From Sphingorhabdus sp. SMR4y (lineage in GTDB: Bacteria; Pseudomonadota; Alphaproteobacteria; Sphingomonadales; Sphingomonadaceae), in NCBI RefSeq assembly GCF_002218195.1, contig NZ_CP022336.1, positions 930,001 through 994,000 on the forward strand: a stretch of 64,000 bases of DNA, given 5' to 3'. Positions 19,145-27,610 of this stretch are shown in pieces (the first letter of the stretch is position 1; every line of letters begins with the position of its first letter). Below the pieces are notes generated by a model. The model did not search any database. It was not told the DNA's origin and was given only the letters and a program-made list of their open reading frames with translations. The position numbers and the translations under genes were made by a program.

Positions 19145-20803
19145 ATGCACCAGAACCCGTCACAGAAATATCGCCCATTCCCGCAGATCGACTTGCCCAA
19201 CCGGCAATGGCCCTCGCGCACGATAGACAAGGCTCCGCGCTGGCTGTCCACCGACCTCCGCGACGGCAACCAGGCGCTGATCGATCCGATGGATGCCCAG
19301 AAGAAGCAGCGGTTCTTCGATCTTCTGGTCAAGATCGGGATCAAGGAAATAGAAGTCGGATTTCCTTCCGCCGGTGCGACCGATTTCGACTTTATCAGCG
19401 GCCTCGTCAAATCGGGCAAGATACCTGACGACGTCATCGTGCAGGTATTGACCCAGTCGCGCCGTGACCTGATCGAAACCAGCTTTGCCAGCCTCGCGGG
19501 CGCGCGGGCCGCTATCGTTCATCTGTATAATGCCGTTTCCCCCGCCTGGCGCGATGTCGTGTTCCGGCTCGACAAGCAGGGCGTCAAGGATATCGCCCGG
19601 GAAGGCGCGACCATCTTGCGCGAACAGGCCGAGAAATATCCAGATACCGACTGGCATTTCGAATATTCGCCGGAAACTTTTTCCACCGCCGAACTGGATT
19701 TCAGTCTGGAGGTCGTCGAAGCGGTGATGGAAATCATCGAACCAACGGCCGACAAGCCGTTGATTTTAAACCTTCCCGCGACAGTCGAGGCCTCGACACC
19801 CAATATCTATGCCGACCAGGTCGAGTGGATGTGCAACAATATCAGCAAGCGCGACCATGTCGTGATCAGTCTGCACACGCATAATGATCGGGGGTCCGGC
19901 ATCGCCGCATCCGAACTGGGCATGATGGCCGGCGCAGACCGGGTGGAGGGCTGCCTGTTCGGCAATGGCGAACGCACCGGTAATGTCGATCTGGTCACAT
20001 TGGGCCTGAATCTCTACACCCAAGGCGTTGATCCCAAGATAGATTTTTCCAATATGGACGAAATCGTGAAGACGGTCGAATTTTGCAACCAGTTGCCCGT
20101 TCCGGCCCGCCACCCCTATGCTGGCGAACTGGTCTTCACGGCTTTCTCCGGATCGCACCAGGACGCGATCAAGAAAGGCTTTGCCGCCCAGGAGCAGCGC
20201 AACGACGAAATCTGGAACGTGCCCTATCTGCCAATCGATCCGCGCGATCTCGGACGCGACTATGAAGCGGTGATTCGGGTCAACAGCCAGTCCGGCAAGG
20301 GCGGCATCGCCTGGATCCTGGAACAGGACCACGGTCTGAAACTGCCCAAAAGGCTGCAGGCCAATTTCAGCCGCACTGTGCAGGAACTGGCGGACCAGAC
20401 GAGCCGGGAACTGTCTTCCGAAGACATTTGGGATGCTTTCCAGAAGCGCTACCACATTGACGGCAGCGGCCGCTATGAACTGGTCGACTATGAAGAACGC
20501 AAGACCGGTACCGAGCGTATTTTTGTCGGCAAGATCAAGGGTCCCGATGGCGAAATATCGGTCAGCGGACGCGGCAATGGCCTGATTTCAAGTGTGGTTG
20601 ATGCTGTTTCAACCGCTTTGGGAATCAATCTGGAAATCAAGGATTATTCCGAACATGCGCTGGGGTCCGGCAAGGATGCGCAGGCGGCAGCCTATGTCGA
20701 ATGCAAGTCGGACGACGGCAAGGAATTTTACGGCGTCGGTATAAACAGCGATGTTGCGCGGGCGTCAGTCGAGGCTTTGCTCAGCGCCGTCAACCGGATT
20801 TAA
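19145..20803 (+). CDS. leuA: 2-isopropylmalate synthase
   Basis: LeuA condenses acetyl-CoA with 2-oxoisovalerate, the first step specific to leucine. The 552-residue protein is the longer LeuA form starting MHQNPSQKYRPF. It has the HMGL barrel with LSTDLRDGNQALIDPM, the metal-binding ISLHTHNDRGSG, the GCLFGNGERTGN motif and a C-terminal leucine-sensing domain (about residues 430-552). ATG 19145 follows AGAGTGAAGAC; an ATG at 19103 is in frame but lies near the attenuator. Expression is probably controlled by the leader peptide upstream, and the enzyme by leucine feedback. Confidence 0.96.
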   Translation: MHQNPSQKYRPFPQIDLPNRQWPSRTIDKAPRWLSTDLRDGNQALIDPMDAQKKQRFFDLLVKIGIKEIEVGFPSAGATDFDFISGLVKSGKIPDDVIVQVLTQSRRDLIETSFASLAGARAAIVHLYNAVSPAWRDVVFRLDKQGVKDIAREGATILREQAEKYPDTDWHFEYSPETFSTAELDFSLEVVEAVMEIIEPTADKPLILNLPATVEASTPNIYADQVEWMCNNISKRDHVVISLHTHNDRGSGIAASELGMMAGADRVEGCLFGNGERTGNVDLVTLGLNLYTQGVDPKIDFSNMDEIVKTVEFCNQLPVPARHPYAGELVFTAFSGSHQDAIKKGFAAQEQRNDEIWNVPYLPIDPRDLGRDYEAVIRVNSQSGKGGIAWILEQDHGLKLPKRLQANFSRTVQELADQTSRELSSEDIWDAFQKRYHIDGSGRYELVDYEERKTGTERIFVGKIKGPDGEISVSGRGNGLISSVVDAVSTALGINLEIKDYSEHALGSGKDAQAAAYVECKSDDGKEFYGVGINSDVARASVEALLSAVNRI

Positions 20804-20842
20804 ACGATCGGTTAAAATAATTTAAACGTTCGGTTAAAATAA
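20799..20842. repeat. Two tandem 22-base quasi-palindromes, putative TetR-type operator pair
   Basis: TTTAAACGATCGGTTAAA and TTTAAACGTTCGGTTAAA occur in tandem with an exact 22-base period (two helical turns), starting on the leuA stop codon. Each is close to palindromic, a style common for TetR-family operators. They lie about 60-100 bases before the nitronate monooxygenase-like gene. No TetR gene is in the window. Confidence 0.6.
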
Positions 20843-20850
20843 TAGTAGAA

Positions 20851-20884
20851 TATACCGCCGCATCGGTTATTGCGGTGGCATATT
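20851..20884 (+). terminator. Hairpin between leuA and next gene, possible terminator
   Basis: TACCGCCGCA and TGCGGTGGCATA pair around an 8-base loop with one mismatch, followed by a T-rich run TATTCTTTCT. It may end the leuA message or sit in the 5' leader of the following gene. Confidence 0.4.
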
Positions 20885-20903
20885 CTTTCTGATCGGGGGT
20901 TCC

Positions 20904-21875
20904 ATGACTTTACCAGCCATTTTCGACAATCTTCGCCTGCCGCTTATCGGTTCTCCCTTGTTTATCGTATCCGGACCGGAACTGGTGATCGCGCAATGCA
21001 AGGCTGGTATCGTCGGCAGTTTTCCTGCACTCAACGCTCGCCCGCAATCGTTGCTCGACGAATGGCTGCATCAGATTACCGAAGAGCTGGCGGCATGGAA
21101 CCGGGACAATCCGGACAAGCCGGCGGCCCCCTTTGCGGTCAACCAGATCGTTCACAAGTCCAACGACCGGCTTGATCAGGACATGGCAACCTGTGCCAAA
21201 TGGAAAGTGCCGATCGTCATCACCTCGCTCGGCGCAATCGAGGACCTCAATACCGCGGTCAAAGGCTGGGGCGGTATCACGCTGCACGATATCATCAACA
21301 ACCGCTTCGCCCACAAGGCGATCGAAAAAGGCGCGACAGGCCTGATTCCGGTGGCGGCCGGCGCAGGTGGCCATGCCGGCACACTTTCTCCCTTCGCCCT
21401 GATGCAGGAAATCCGCGAATGGTTTGACGGTCCCGTGGCGCTCTCCGGCTCGATCGGCAATGGCGCGTCCATTCTGGCAGCGCAGGCGATGGGCGCGGAC
21501 CTCGGCTATGCCGGTTCCGCCTTCATCGCGACCAAGGAAGCCAATGCGGACCAGGGGTATAAGGAAGGTATCGTCGAGGGCCAAGCCAGCGACATCGTCT
21601 ATTCCGACCTGTTTACCGGCGTGAAAGGCAATTATCTGCGCCAGTCGATCGAGAATGCGGGACTTGACCCCGACAACCTGCCCGAGGGCGATTACAAGAC
21701 CATGAACTTCGGTTCCGGCGGCAATACCGAGAAAAAGGCCTGGAAAGACATCTGGGGCTGCGGCCAGGGTATCGGTCTGATCAATGACGTGATGAGCGTC
21801 CAGGACATGGTCGAACAGTTCACCCGCGAATATCGCGACGCGCGTGAAAGCCTGAAAGAGCGCTTCAACTATTAG
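20904..21875 (+). CDS. Nitronate monooxygenase-like FMN oxidoreductase
   Basis: The 323-residue protein belongs to the 2-nitropropane dioxygenase/nitronate monooxygenase family of FMN TIM barrels. Visible features are the N-terminal LRLPLIGSPLFIVSGPELV, GIVGSFPALNAR, FAVNQIVHKSN, the catalytic-His segment AAGAGGHAGTLSPFAL, and the phosphate-binding LSGSIGNGASILAAQAMGAD followed by AFIATKEA. Substrates in this family are nitronates or unknown enones and cannot be predicted here. It has a possible operator pair upstream (20799-20842), suggesting control by an unlinked TetR-type repressor. It is convergent with the DUF389 gene. Confidence 0.9.
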   Translation: MTLPAIFDNLRLPLIGSPLFIVSGPELVIAQCKAGIVGSFPALNARPQSLLDEWLHQITEELAAWNRDNPDKPAAPFAVNQIVHKSNDRLDQDMATCAKWKVPIVITSLGAIEDLNTAVKGWGGITLHDIINNRFAHKAIEKGATGLIPVAAGAGGHAGTLSPFALMQEIREWFDGPVALSGSIGNGASILAAQAMGADLGYAGSAFIATKEANADQGYKEGIVEGQASDIVYSDLFTGVKGNYLRQSIENAGLDPDNLPEGDYKTMNFGSGGNTEKKAWKDIWGCGQGIGLINDVMSVQDMVEQFTREYRDARESLKERFNY

Positions 21876-21908
21876 TGGCGTTTAGCCTGGATGCTGACTG
21901 GAACCCGT

Positions 21909-22970
21909 TCAGCCCAAGCTGGACGACTCTAATCCGTTGCTCGGCCCATGGATTGCTCCGTCAGCACCCAGGGCAATGCGCCCGCCCACCAGTCCGATGA
22001 ACAGGACGAGGATCAGCAGCCATATAACGAATATGCCGCTGGTCAGCCGCCAGCTTCTCGGGGGAAGCCCCTGCACCAGAAAGGTAGCGATCCCCGAGAC
22101 ATTTATACATACAAGGTTAGTGGCCAGCAGAAACAGGGCGCTAATCCCCAGATTCACATTGCCACTTCCGAAGAACAGCCCTGCGGCGGCAATGGGCGGG
22201 ACCAAGGCCACTGCGATCATCACACCCACCAAAGAGAGCGAGGCACCCTGACTGAACGCCAGAACGCCCGCGGCGCCGCAAGCCAGCGCCAGGGCTATAT
22301 CGGCCGGATGGACGATCGTCCGGTTCCTGAGCTCCGGGACCAGCGGATCGATCTCGATAAACAGGCCCAGCAAAAAGGTAAAAATCAGGGCCGCCAATAT
22401 CCCGGTGACAAGGGTAATCATTGCTCTGCGACCGAGCAGCCTGTCCCCCACGGTTGCTGCCATGGCCATAGCCATGGTCGGACCGAGCAGGGGCGCAATG
22501 ATCATCGCACCGATCACCACCGCGGTCTGGCCGCTCCGCATACCCAGAGCTGCTATGAGCGCCGAGAGGATCACTGTCAGCAGATAATTGGGGCGCAATT
22601 CGAGACTGGGTTCGATATCGTCATATAATTCGTTGGTGCTGATCCGGTCGCGGGTAAAAAAAGCTTCCAATTTTGTCGGCGGTTTCCGGTGGCCGGAAGC
22701 GGGCAGCGCAATTTCCTGCAACTCCGGAATTTCCGGCAGAACCGCCTCAACCTGAAGGACAAGAACGGAAAAGCCTGCGCTCCCACTAAAATTTTCATCC
22801 AGTGCGGCGAGGAGCCGTTCAATCGAACGGCTGGGCACGACGCAGGAAAATTTCTCGAGACCGTCGGGCACCGGTTCCTGCCAGAAACGGCTGCAGTGCT
22901 CTGCAATAAGGGCTTTTGCCTGCGCCACGCCGGCATCCGGAACAATTATCTCAACCAGTCTTGCCGACAT
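21909..22970 (-). CDS. DUF389 family integral membrane protein
   Basis: ATG 22970 (preceded by AGGGAGAGG) gives a 353-residue protein. The N-terminal 120 residues are a soluble ferredoxin-like segment (MSARLVEIIVPDAGVAQAKA). The rest is a chain of about six hydrophobic helices, including GAMIIAPLLGPTMAMAMA (a signature of the DUF389/TIGR00341 family), VTGILAALIFTFLLGLFI and SLVGVMIAVALVPPIAAAGL. Function in this family is not established. It follows mltG by 45 bases on the same strand and may be cotranscribed with it. Confidence 0.85.
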   Translation of the reverse strand: MSARLVEIIVPDAGVAQAKALIAEHCSRFWQEPVPDGLEKFSCVVPSRSIERLLAALDENFSGSAGFSVLVLQVEAVLPEIPELQEIALPASGHRKPPTKLEAFFTRDRISTNELYDDIEPSLELRPNYLLTVILSALIAALGMRSGQTAVVIGAMIIAPLLGPTMAMAMAATVGDRLLGRRAMITLVTGILAALIFTFLLGLFIEIDPLVPELRNRTIVHPADIALALACGAAGVLAFSQGASLSLVGVMIAVALVPPIAAAGLFFGSGNVNLGISALFLLATNLVCINVSGIATFLVQGLPPRSWRLTSGIFVIWLLILVLFIGLVGGRIALGADGAIHGPSNGLESSSLG

Positions 22971-23015
22971 CAGCCGTTTCCTCTCCCTGCGAGCAGACCG
23001 CAAGGCGCCATGATA

Positions 23016-23987
23016 TCACATTTCGCCGCGGGCGCGGCGTATGGCGAACCATTTCTCGACGTTGCGATTATGCTCTTCCAGCGTTTCGGCAAACACATGA
23101 CCGCCACGGCCGTCAGCGACGAAATAAAGTGCGTCGGTTTTCGCCGGATTGAGCACCGCCTCGATCGACCGGCGCCCCGGGTTGGCAATCGGCCCCTTGG
23201 GAAGACCGATCATCGCATAGGTGTTATAGTCATTGACCTGAGCGATCTCCGATTGCCGGATGCGGCGGCCCAGCGGTTTGCCCCGGGTAATCGGGTAGAT
23301 GATCGTCGGGTCGGCCTGCAGCATCATATTCTTGCGGATCCGGTTGCTGTAGACTCCGGCGACTGTTCGGCGTTCCCTGGCCAGAGCGGTCTCTTTTTCG
23401 ACGATTGCCGCAAGTGTGAGCGCTTCATGCGGCGTCTTGACGACGCTGGCCTTGGTGCGCTTTGGCCAAAGCTCTGCGATTGTATCCTTCATCGCTTTCT
23501 GCATCCGTGCGACCACGGCGGCGCGTTGTTCGCCGCGCTCGAAACTGTAGCTGTCGGGCAGGATTGATCCTTCCGCCGGCACCGGAATATCGCCCTTGAG
23601 CAGCTTTTCGGCCATCAGCTTTTCATGGACGATGATCGACGGCGTGCCTTCCGGTACCGTGATGAGGCGTTGTACTGCCTTGCCGCCCTGCAAAATGGAC
23701 AGAATTTGCGCGTTGCTGGCGCCTGCGGGAATTTCGAATTCTCCGGCCTTGATCGGTTCGGACCCGCCGAGAATCTTGGCGCGCGTCAGGAAATCGTCAG
23801 CGGATTCTATGACGCCTTCCGATTCCAGAGATTCCGCCGCCATGGCCAGACTCGACCCGGATTTGATCAGGACGATACGCTGTTCTTCCAGCGGCCCGCT
23901 GGCGTTCCAGCCATAGAGAAAACTACCGCCCAGCAGGACCGCAATGATCGCCGCCGCCACCAATATCAGGCAACCGAGACGGCGCAT
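23016..23987 (-). CDS. mltG: Endolytic peptidoglycan transglycosylase MltG (YceG-like)
   Basis: MltG is an inner-membrane enzyme that cleaves nascent glycan strands and so sets their length. The 323-residue protein begins with a single transmembrane helix (LGCLILVAAAIIAVLLGGSF). A LysM-like region follows, and then the catalytic YceG domain with TLAAIVEKETALARER (catalytic Glu), GVYSNRIRKNMMLQADPTII and the PKGPIANPGRRSIEAVLNP signature. It lies four bases after fabF on the minus strand, a frequent alphaproteobacterial order (acpP-fabF-mltG). Confidence 0.95.
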   Translation of the reverse strand: MRRLGCLILVAAAIIAVLLGGSFLYGWNASGPLEEQRIVLIKSGSSLAMAAESLESEGVIESADDFLTRAKILGGSEPIKAGEFEIPAGASNAQILSILQGGKAVQRLITVPEGTPSIIVHEKLMAEKLLKGDIPVPAEGSILPDSYSFERGEQRAAVVARMQKAMKDTIAELWPKRTKASVVKTPHEALTLAAIVEKETALARERRTVAGVYSNRIRKNMMLQADPTIIYPITRGKPLGRRIRQSEIAQVNDYNTYAMIGLPKGPIANPGRRSIEAVLNPAKTDALYFVADGRGGHVFAETLEEHNRNVEKWFAIRRARGEM

Positions 23988-23991
23988 GATT

Positions 23992-25248
23992 TTAGACAGC
24001 TTTCATGATGATGCTGGCATTGGTTCCGCCGAAGCCGAAGCTGTTGCTCAGCACGGCTTTCACTTCCCGCTTTTTCGCGACATGCGGCACCAGATCAACG
24101 CCTTCACAACCTTCGTCGGGATCGTCCAGATTGAGGGTCGGTGGAACAATCTGGTCGCGCAGGGCGAGGATGCTAAAAATGCCTTCGACAGCACCGGCGC
24201 CACCCAGAAGATGGCCGATCGCCGATTTGGTCGAGCTCATCGACATGGTCTTGAGATCATCGCCGAACAGACGCCTGACTGCTGCCAGTTCGATTGTGTC
24301 GGCCATCGTCGAGGTGCCGTGCGCGTTGACATAGTCAATATCGGCGGTCGTCAGACCGGACCGTTTGAGCGCCATTTCCATCGAGCGATAGGCACCGGTT
24401 CCGTCCGGATGCGGCGCCGTCACATGATAGGCGTCGCCGGACATGCCATAGCCAACCACTTCACAATAGATATTGGCACCACGGGCCTTGGCATGTTCAT
24501 ATTCTTCCAGAACGACGACACCGGCGCCCTCCCCCATTACGAAACCGTCGCGATCCTTGTCATAGGGACGGGATGCTGCCGTCGGGTCATCGTTACGCTT
24601 GGTCGACAGCGCCTTGGCTTGCGCGAAGCCGGCAATGCCGATCGGACAAATGGTCGCTTCTGCACCACCGGCCAGCATCACATCGGCATCATCCAGCGCG
24701 ATCATCCGCGCTGCGTCTCCGATGCTGTGCGCACCGGTCGAGCAGGCTGTGACCACAGCGTGATTGGGACCCATCAGACCATATTTGATCGACACCTGAC
24801 CGGAAATGAGATTGATCAGCCGGCCGTGGACAAAATGCGGGCTGACCCGGCCCGGACCGCGTTCGGCCAAAACCAGCGATTCTTTCTCAATGCCCGGCAG
24901 TCCGCCGATGCCCGAGCCGATCGAGCAGCCTGCGCGCAGCTTGGCTTCATCGGACATATCGGTAAGACCGGCATCCTCGAGCGCCTGACCGGCAGCATCG
25001 ATGCCATAGACGATGAACGGGTCGACCTGACGCTGGACCTTGTGGTCGACGCGGAGATTGGGATCAAAGCCATATTCATGATCCGCGGGCTTGACCTCGC
25101 AGGCGATATGGCACTTCTGATCGGATGCATCAAAGCGGGTGATTTTCCCGGCGCCCGACTTGGAAGCCAAAATATTGCTCCAGGTCGTTTCCACATCGCC
25201 ACCCAGCGGCGTTACCAGGCCCATTCCGGTTACAACTACACGGCGCAT
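23992..25248 (-). CDS. fabF: 3-oxoacyl-ACP synthase II
   Basis: FabF elongates acyl-ACP by decarboxylative condensation with malonyl-ACP. The 418-residue protein starts MRRVVVTGMGLVTPLGGDVE. It has the Cys-His-His triad: VVTACSTGAHSIGDA (Cys), NAHGTSTMADTIE (His) and STKSAIGHLLGGAGAVEG (His). Length fits the family. It follows acpP with a 171-base gap that contains a terminator-like hairpin, so it may be expressed at a lower level than acpP. Confidence 0.97.
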   Translation of the reverse strand: MRRVVVTGMGLVTPLGGDVETTWSNILASKSGAGKITRFDASDQKCHIACEVKPADHEYGFDPNLRVDHKVQRQVDPFIVYGIDAAGQALEDAGLTDMSDEAKLRAGCSIGSGIGGLPGIEKESLVLAERGPGRVSPHFVHGRLINLISGQVSIKYGLMGPNHAVVTACSTGAHSIGDAARMIALDDADVMLAGGAEATICPIGIAGFAQAKALSTKRNDDPTAASRPYDKDRDGFVMGEGAGVVVLEEYEHAKARGANIYCEVVGYGMSGDAYHVTAPHPDGTGAYRSMEMALKRSGLTTADIDYVNAHGTSTMADTIELAAVRRLFGDDLKTMSMSSTKSAIGHLLGGAGAVEGIFSILALRDQIVPPTLNLDDPDEGCEGVDLVPHVAKKREVKAVLSNSFGFGGTNASIIMKAV

Positions 25249-25303
25249 ATCATGCCTCTCCTTGCGGGCTTTCCTTGCCCAGATTCAATACCCTGCTCAC
25301 AAT

Positions 25304-25353
25304 CAAAAAACGGCCACCGAATCGGGATGTTCGTCCCGGGCCGGTGAGCCGCT
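25304..25353 (-). terminator. Terminator between acpP and fabF
   Basis: On the minus strand CGGCTCACCG ... CGGTGGCCG, with an inner CCCGGGA/TCCCG pairing, is followed by TTTTTTG. It would cut most acpP transcripts before fabF, giving the ACP excess that cells need. Confidence 0.7.
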
Positions 25354-25419
25354 TTGCGATATTTCAGCGATCATTGGCCCTGAGGCGCGCCTGTCTTTCT
25401 GGCAACACCCCAAAATCAA

Positions 25420-25656
25420 TTAACCCTTGTTTTTGTCGATAAAATCGATGGCGTCTTTGACGGTACCGATTTTTTCTGCTGCATCATCCGGAATTTCGAC
25501 GCTGAATTCTTCTTCAAACGCCATGACCAGCTCAACGATGTCGAGGCTGTCAGCGCCCAGATCATCGATGAATGCAGCTTCTTCGGTTACTTTGTCGGCT
25601 TCAACGCCCAGATGCTCAACAACAATCTTTTTTACGCGGTCTGCAGTCTCACTCAT
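25420..25656 (-). CDS. acpP: Acyl carrier protein
   Basis: ACP carries growing acyl chains on a phosphopantetheine arm. The 78-residue acidic protein has the attachment serine in [20 protein letters not shown] (DSL motif) and the usual four-helix layout. ATG 25656 is followed by the family start [19 protein letters not shown]. It sits between fabG upstream and fabF downstream on the minus strand, with its own probable promoter at 25693-25721 and a terminator at 25304-25353. Confidence 0.97.
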   Translation of the reverse strand: MSETADRVKKIVVEHLGVEADKVTEEAAFIDDLGADSLDIVELVMAFEEEFSVEIPDDAAEKIGTVKDAIDFIDKNKG

Positions 25657-25692
25657 GAGAGGTCCTTTTTGTTAGGATTGAATTTCCATTTC

Positions 25693-25721
25693 GTCCTAGT
25701 GCGCTGGCGCGCACCTTGCAA
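25693..25721 (-). promoter_or_regulatory. Predicted acpP promoter
   Basis: On the minus strand TTGCAA, a 17-base spacer and TAGGAC lie about 37 bases before the acpP ATG. The -35 is good and the -10 is weak, so confidence is low. Confidence 0.35.
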
Positions 25722-25771
25722 GTGTCCGTGAAGTCGAAATCGTACCGGAGATGATGTTTTTCGACAAAGCT

Positions 25772-26515
25772 CTAGGAAATCATCGCCATACCGCCATTCA
25801 CGTGCAGCGTCTGACCCGTGACATAAGCGGCTTCCTGACTGGCCAGATAGACAACAGCAGCGCCAATATCGTCACCACTGCCCATTTTTCCTGCCGGAAT
25901 CTTGCGGTTGATCTCGTCTTTCTGGGCGTCGGTCAGCTCATCGGTCATCGGCGATGCAATGAAACCCGGTGCCACGCAATTGACGGTGATCCCGCGCGAG
26001 GCCAACTCCTGCGCCAGCGCCTTGGACATGCCGACGAGTCCGGCTTTCGAGGCGACATAATTGGCCTGCCCCGGATTGCCGGTCGCGCCGACCACAGAAC
26101 TAATCGAAATGATCCGGCCGCCGCGCGCTTTCATCATCGGCCGCGCCGCAGCGCGGATCAGGCGGAAAGCCGATTCCAGATTGACCCGGATCACATCGGC
26201 GAAATCATCATCCGACATGCGCATCACCAGCCCGTCGCGGGTGATGCCGGCATTGTTGACCAGGATGTCGAGCTTGCCGAGCTTTGCCACCGTGTCCGGC
26301 ACCAGGGCATCGACTTCCTCCGGGTTGGAAAGGTCACATGGCATGACAATATGACCTTCGCCCGGCAATTCCGGGATCATCTCCATCAGCACGAGCTTGC
26401 GGGTGCCCGACAGCGCAACGGTGGCACCCCGCTCGGCGAGCGACCTGGCGATTGCCGAGCCAATTCCCCCGGAGGCGCCGGTTACCAGGGCGGTTTTTCC
26501 GCTTAAGTCAAACAT
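25772..26515 (-). CDS. fabG: 3-oxoacyl-ACP reductase
   Basis: FabG reduces 3-oxoacyl-ACP with NADPH. The 247-residue short-chain dehydrogenase has the cofactor motif TGASGGIGSAIARSLAERGA, NNAG (ILVNNAGITRDGLVMRM) and the catalytic Ser-Tyr-Lys set in SISSVVGATGNPGQANYVAS followed by KAG. ATG 26515 has AAGGAA six bases upstream. It lies 45 bases after fabD on the same strand, giving the standard fabD-fabG-acpP-fabF set. Confidence 0.97.
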   Translation of the reverse strand: MFDLSGKTALVTGASGGIGSAIARSLAERGATVALSGTRKLVLMEMIPELPGEGHIVMPCDLSNPEEVDALVPDTVAKLGKLDILVNNAGITRDGLVMRMSDDDFADVIRVNLESAFRLIRAAARPMMKARGGRIISISSVVGATGNPGQANYVASKAGLVGMSKALAQELASRGITVNCVAPGFIASPMTDELTDAQKDEINRKIPAGKMGSGDDIGAAVVYLASQEAAYVTGQTLHVNGGMAMIS

Positions 26516-26560
26516 TGCTAATTCCTTCAAAAGTTCAAGATACTGGCCATTTGTTGCCGA

Positions 26561-27496
26561 TTACAGGCTTTTCAGAAACGCCTCGATATCATCCATGGAA
26601 ACCAGACTGACCTTTTCCGCTTCCGGAGCAATGCGCCCGACCATTCCGGTCAGCACCTTGCCGCCAAATTCGACAAATTGCTCGACGCCGGATTCGGCCA
26701 TATTGCCGACGGATTCCCGCCAGCGGACCGCGCCGGTCACCTGTTGAACAAGCAATTCCCGAATCTCGTCTGCATCCGATACCGGAGCCGCCGTCACGTT
26801 CGCAAACAGGGGCACAACCGGTGGGAAAATGCTGGCTTCCGCCAGCGCCTCTTCCATGGCTTCCGCCGCGGGTGCCATCAGCGAACAATGGAAAGGTGCG
26901 GAGACAGGGAGCAGCATACCGCGCTTGATGCCATGTTCTTTGGCGGCAGCAATAGCTCGTTCGATGGCGCCGATATGACCGGAAATCACAACCTGCGTGG
27001 GGTCGTTGTCATTGGCAACGGTACAGATTTCGCCCTGGGATGAGGCATTGGCCAGCGCCGACGCCTTCTTGATGTCAGCGCCCAGCAGCGCCGCCATTCC
27101 GCCCTCGCCCACCGGCACGGCTTTCTGCATCGACTGACCGCGCAGCTTCAGCAATTCCGCCGTCGTCGTCAGGTCCAGCGCCCCCGCCGCGCAGAGCGCA
27201 CTATATTCACCAAGACTGTGACCGGCGACGAAAGAGCAGATATCTTCGATCGACTTGCCGCCTTCTTTCTCCAGCACTCGCAGGGTCGCAACGGCATTCG
27301 CCATGATCGCGGGCTGCGCGTTTTCAGTCAGGGTCAACTCGTCAAGCGGCCCTTCGCACATCAGCTCGTACAGGTTTTGCTCGAGCGCGTGATCGACTTC
27401 CTCGAATACTTCGCGGGCGGTGCTGCTCGCCTCGGCAAGCGCCTTGCCCATGCCAACGGCCTGGCTACCCTGTCCCGGAAAAATAAATGCACGCAT
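26561..27496 (-). CDS. fabD: Malonyl-CoA:ACP transacylase
   Basis: FabD loads malonyl groups onto ACP. The 311-residue protein begins MRAFIFPGQGSQAVGMGKAL. It has the nucleophile elbow VAGHSLGEYSALCAAGALDL, the catalytic-His region LPVSAPFHCSLM and the end FGGKVLTGMVGRI. It is the first gene of the fab cluster and is divergent from the kinase/dehydrogenase pair, with about 115 bases between their starts. Confidence 0.97.
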   Translation of the reverse strand: MRAFIFPGQGSQAVGMGKALAEASSTAREVFEEVDHALEQNLYELMCEGPLDELTLTENAQPAIMANAVATLRVLEKEGGKSIEDICSFVAGHSLGEYSALCAAGALDLTTTAELLKLRGQSMQKAVPVGEGGMAALLGADIKKASALANASSQGEICTVANDNDPTQVVISGHIGAIERAIAAAKEHGIKRGMLLPVSAPFHCSLMAPAAEAMEEALAEASIFPPVVPLFANVTAAPVSDADEIRELLVQQVTGAVRWRESVGNMAESGVEQFVEFGGKVLTGMVGRIAPEAEKVSLVSMDDIEAFLKSL

Positions 27497-27610
27497 GATG
27501 ACCCCCAGATTTTCAAACAGGATTGGGAATTAGGCACGAATGGCCAGTCATGCAAGCGCCGGACGCATCCGTTAAAATCATTTGCGCTAATTTAATCGCA
27601 TGATTAAGCC

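Noticed and set aside
20799-20842. CtrA binding sites (TTAA-N7-TTAA)
   Set aside because: The TTAA pairs are 8 bases apart, not 7, and the palindromic cores fit a TetR-type operator better.
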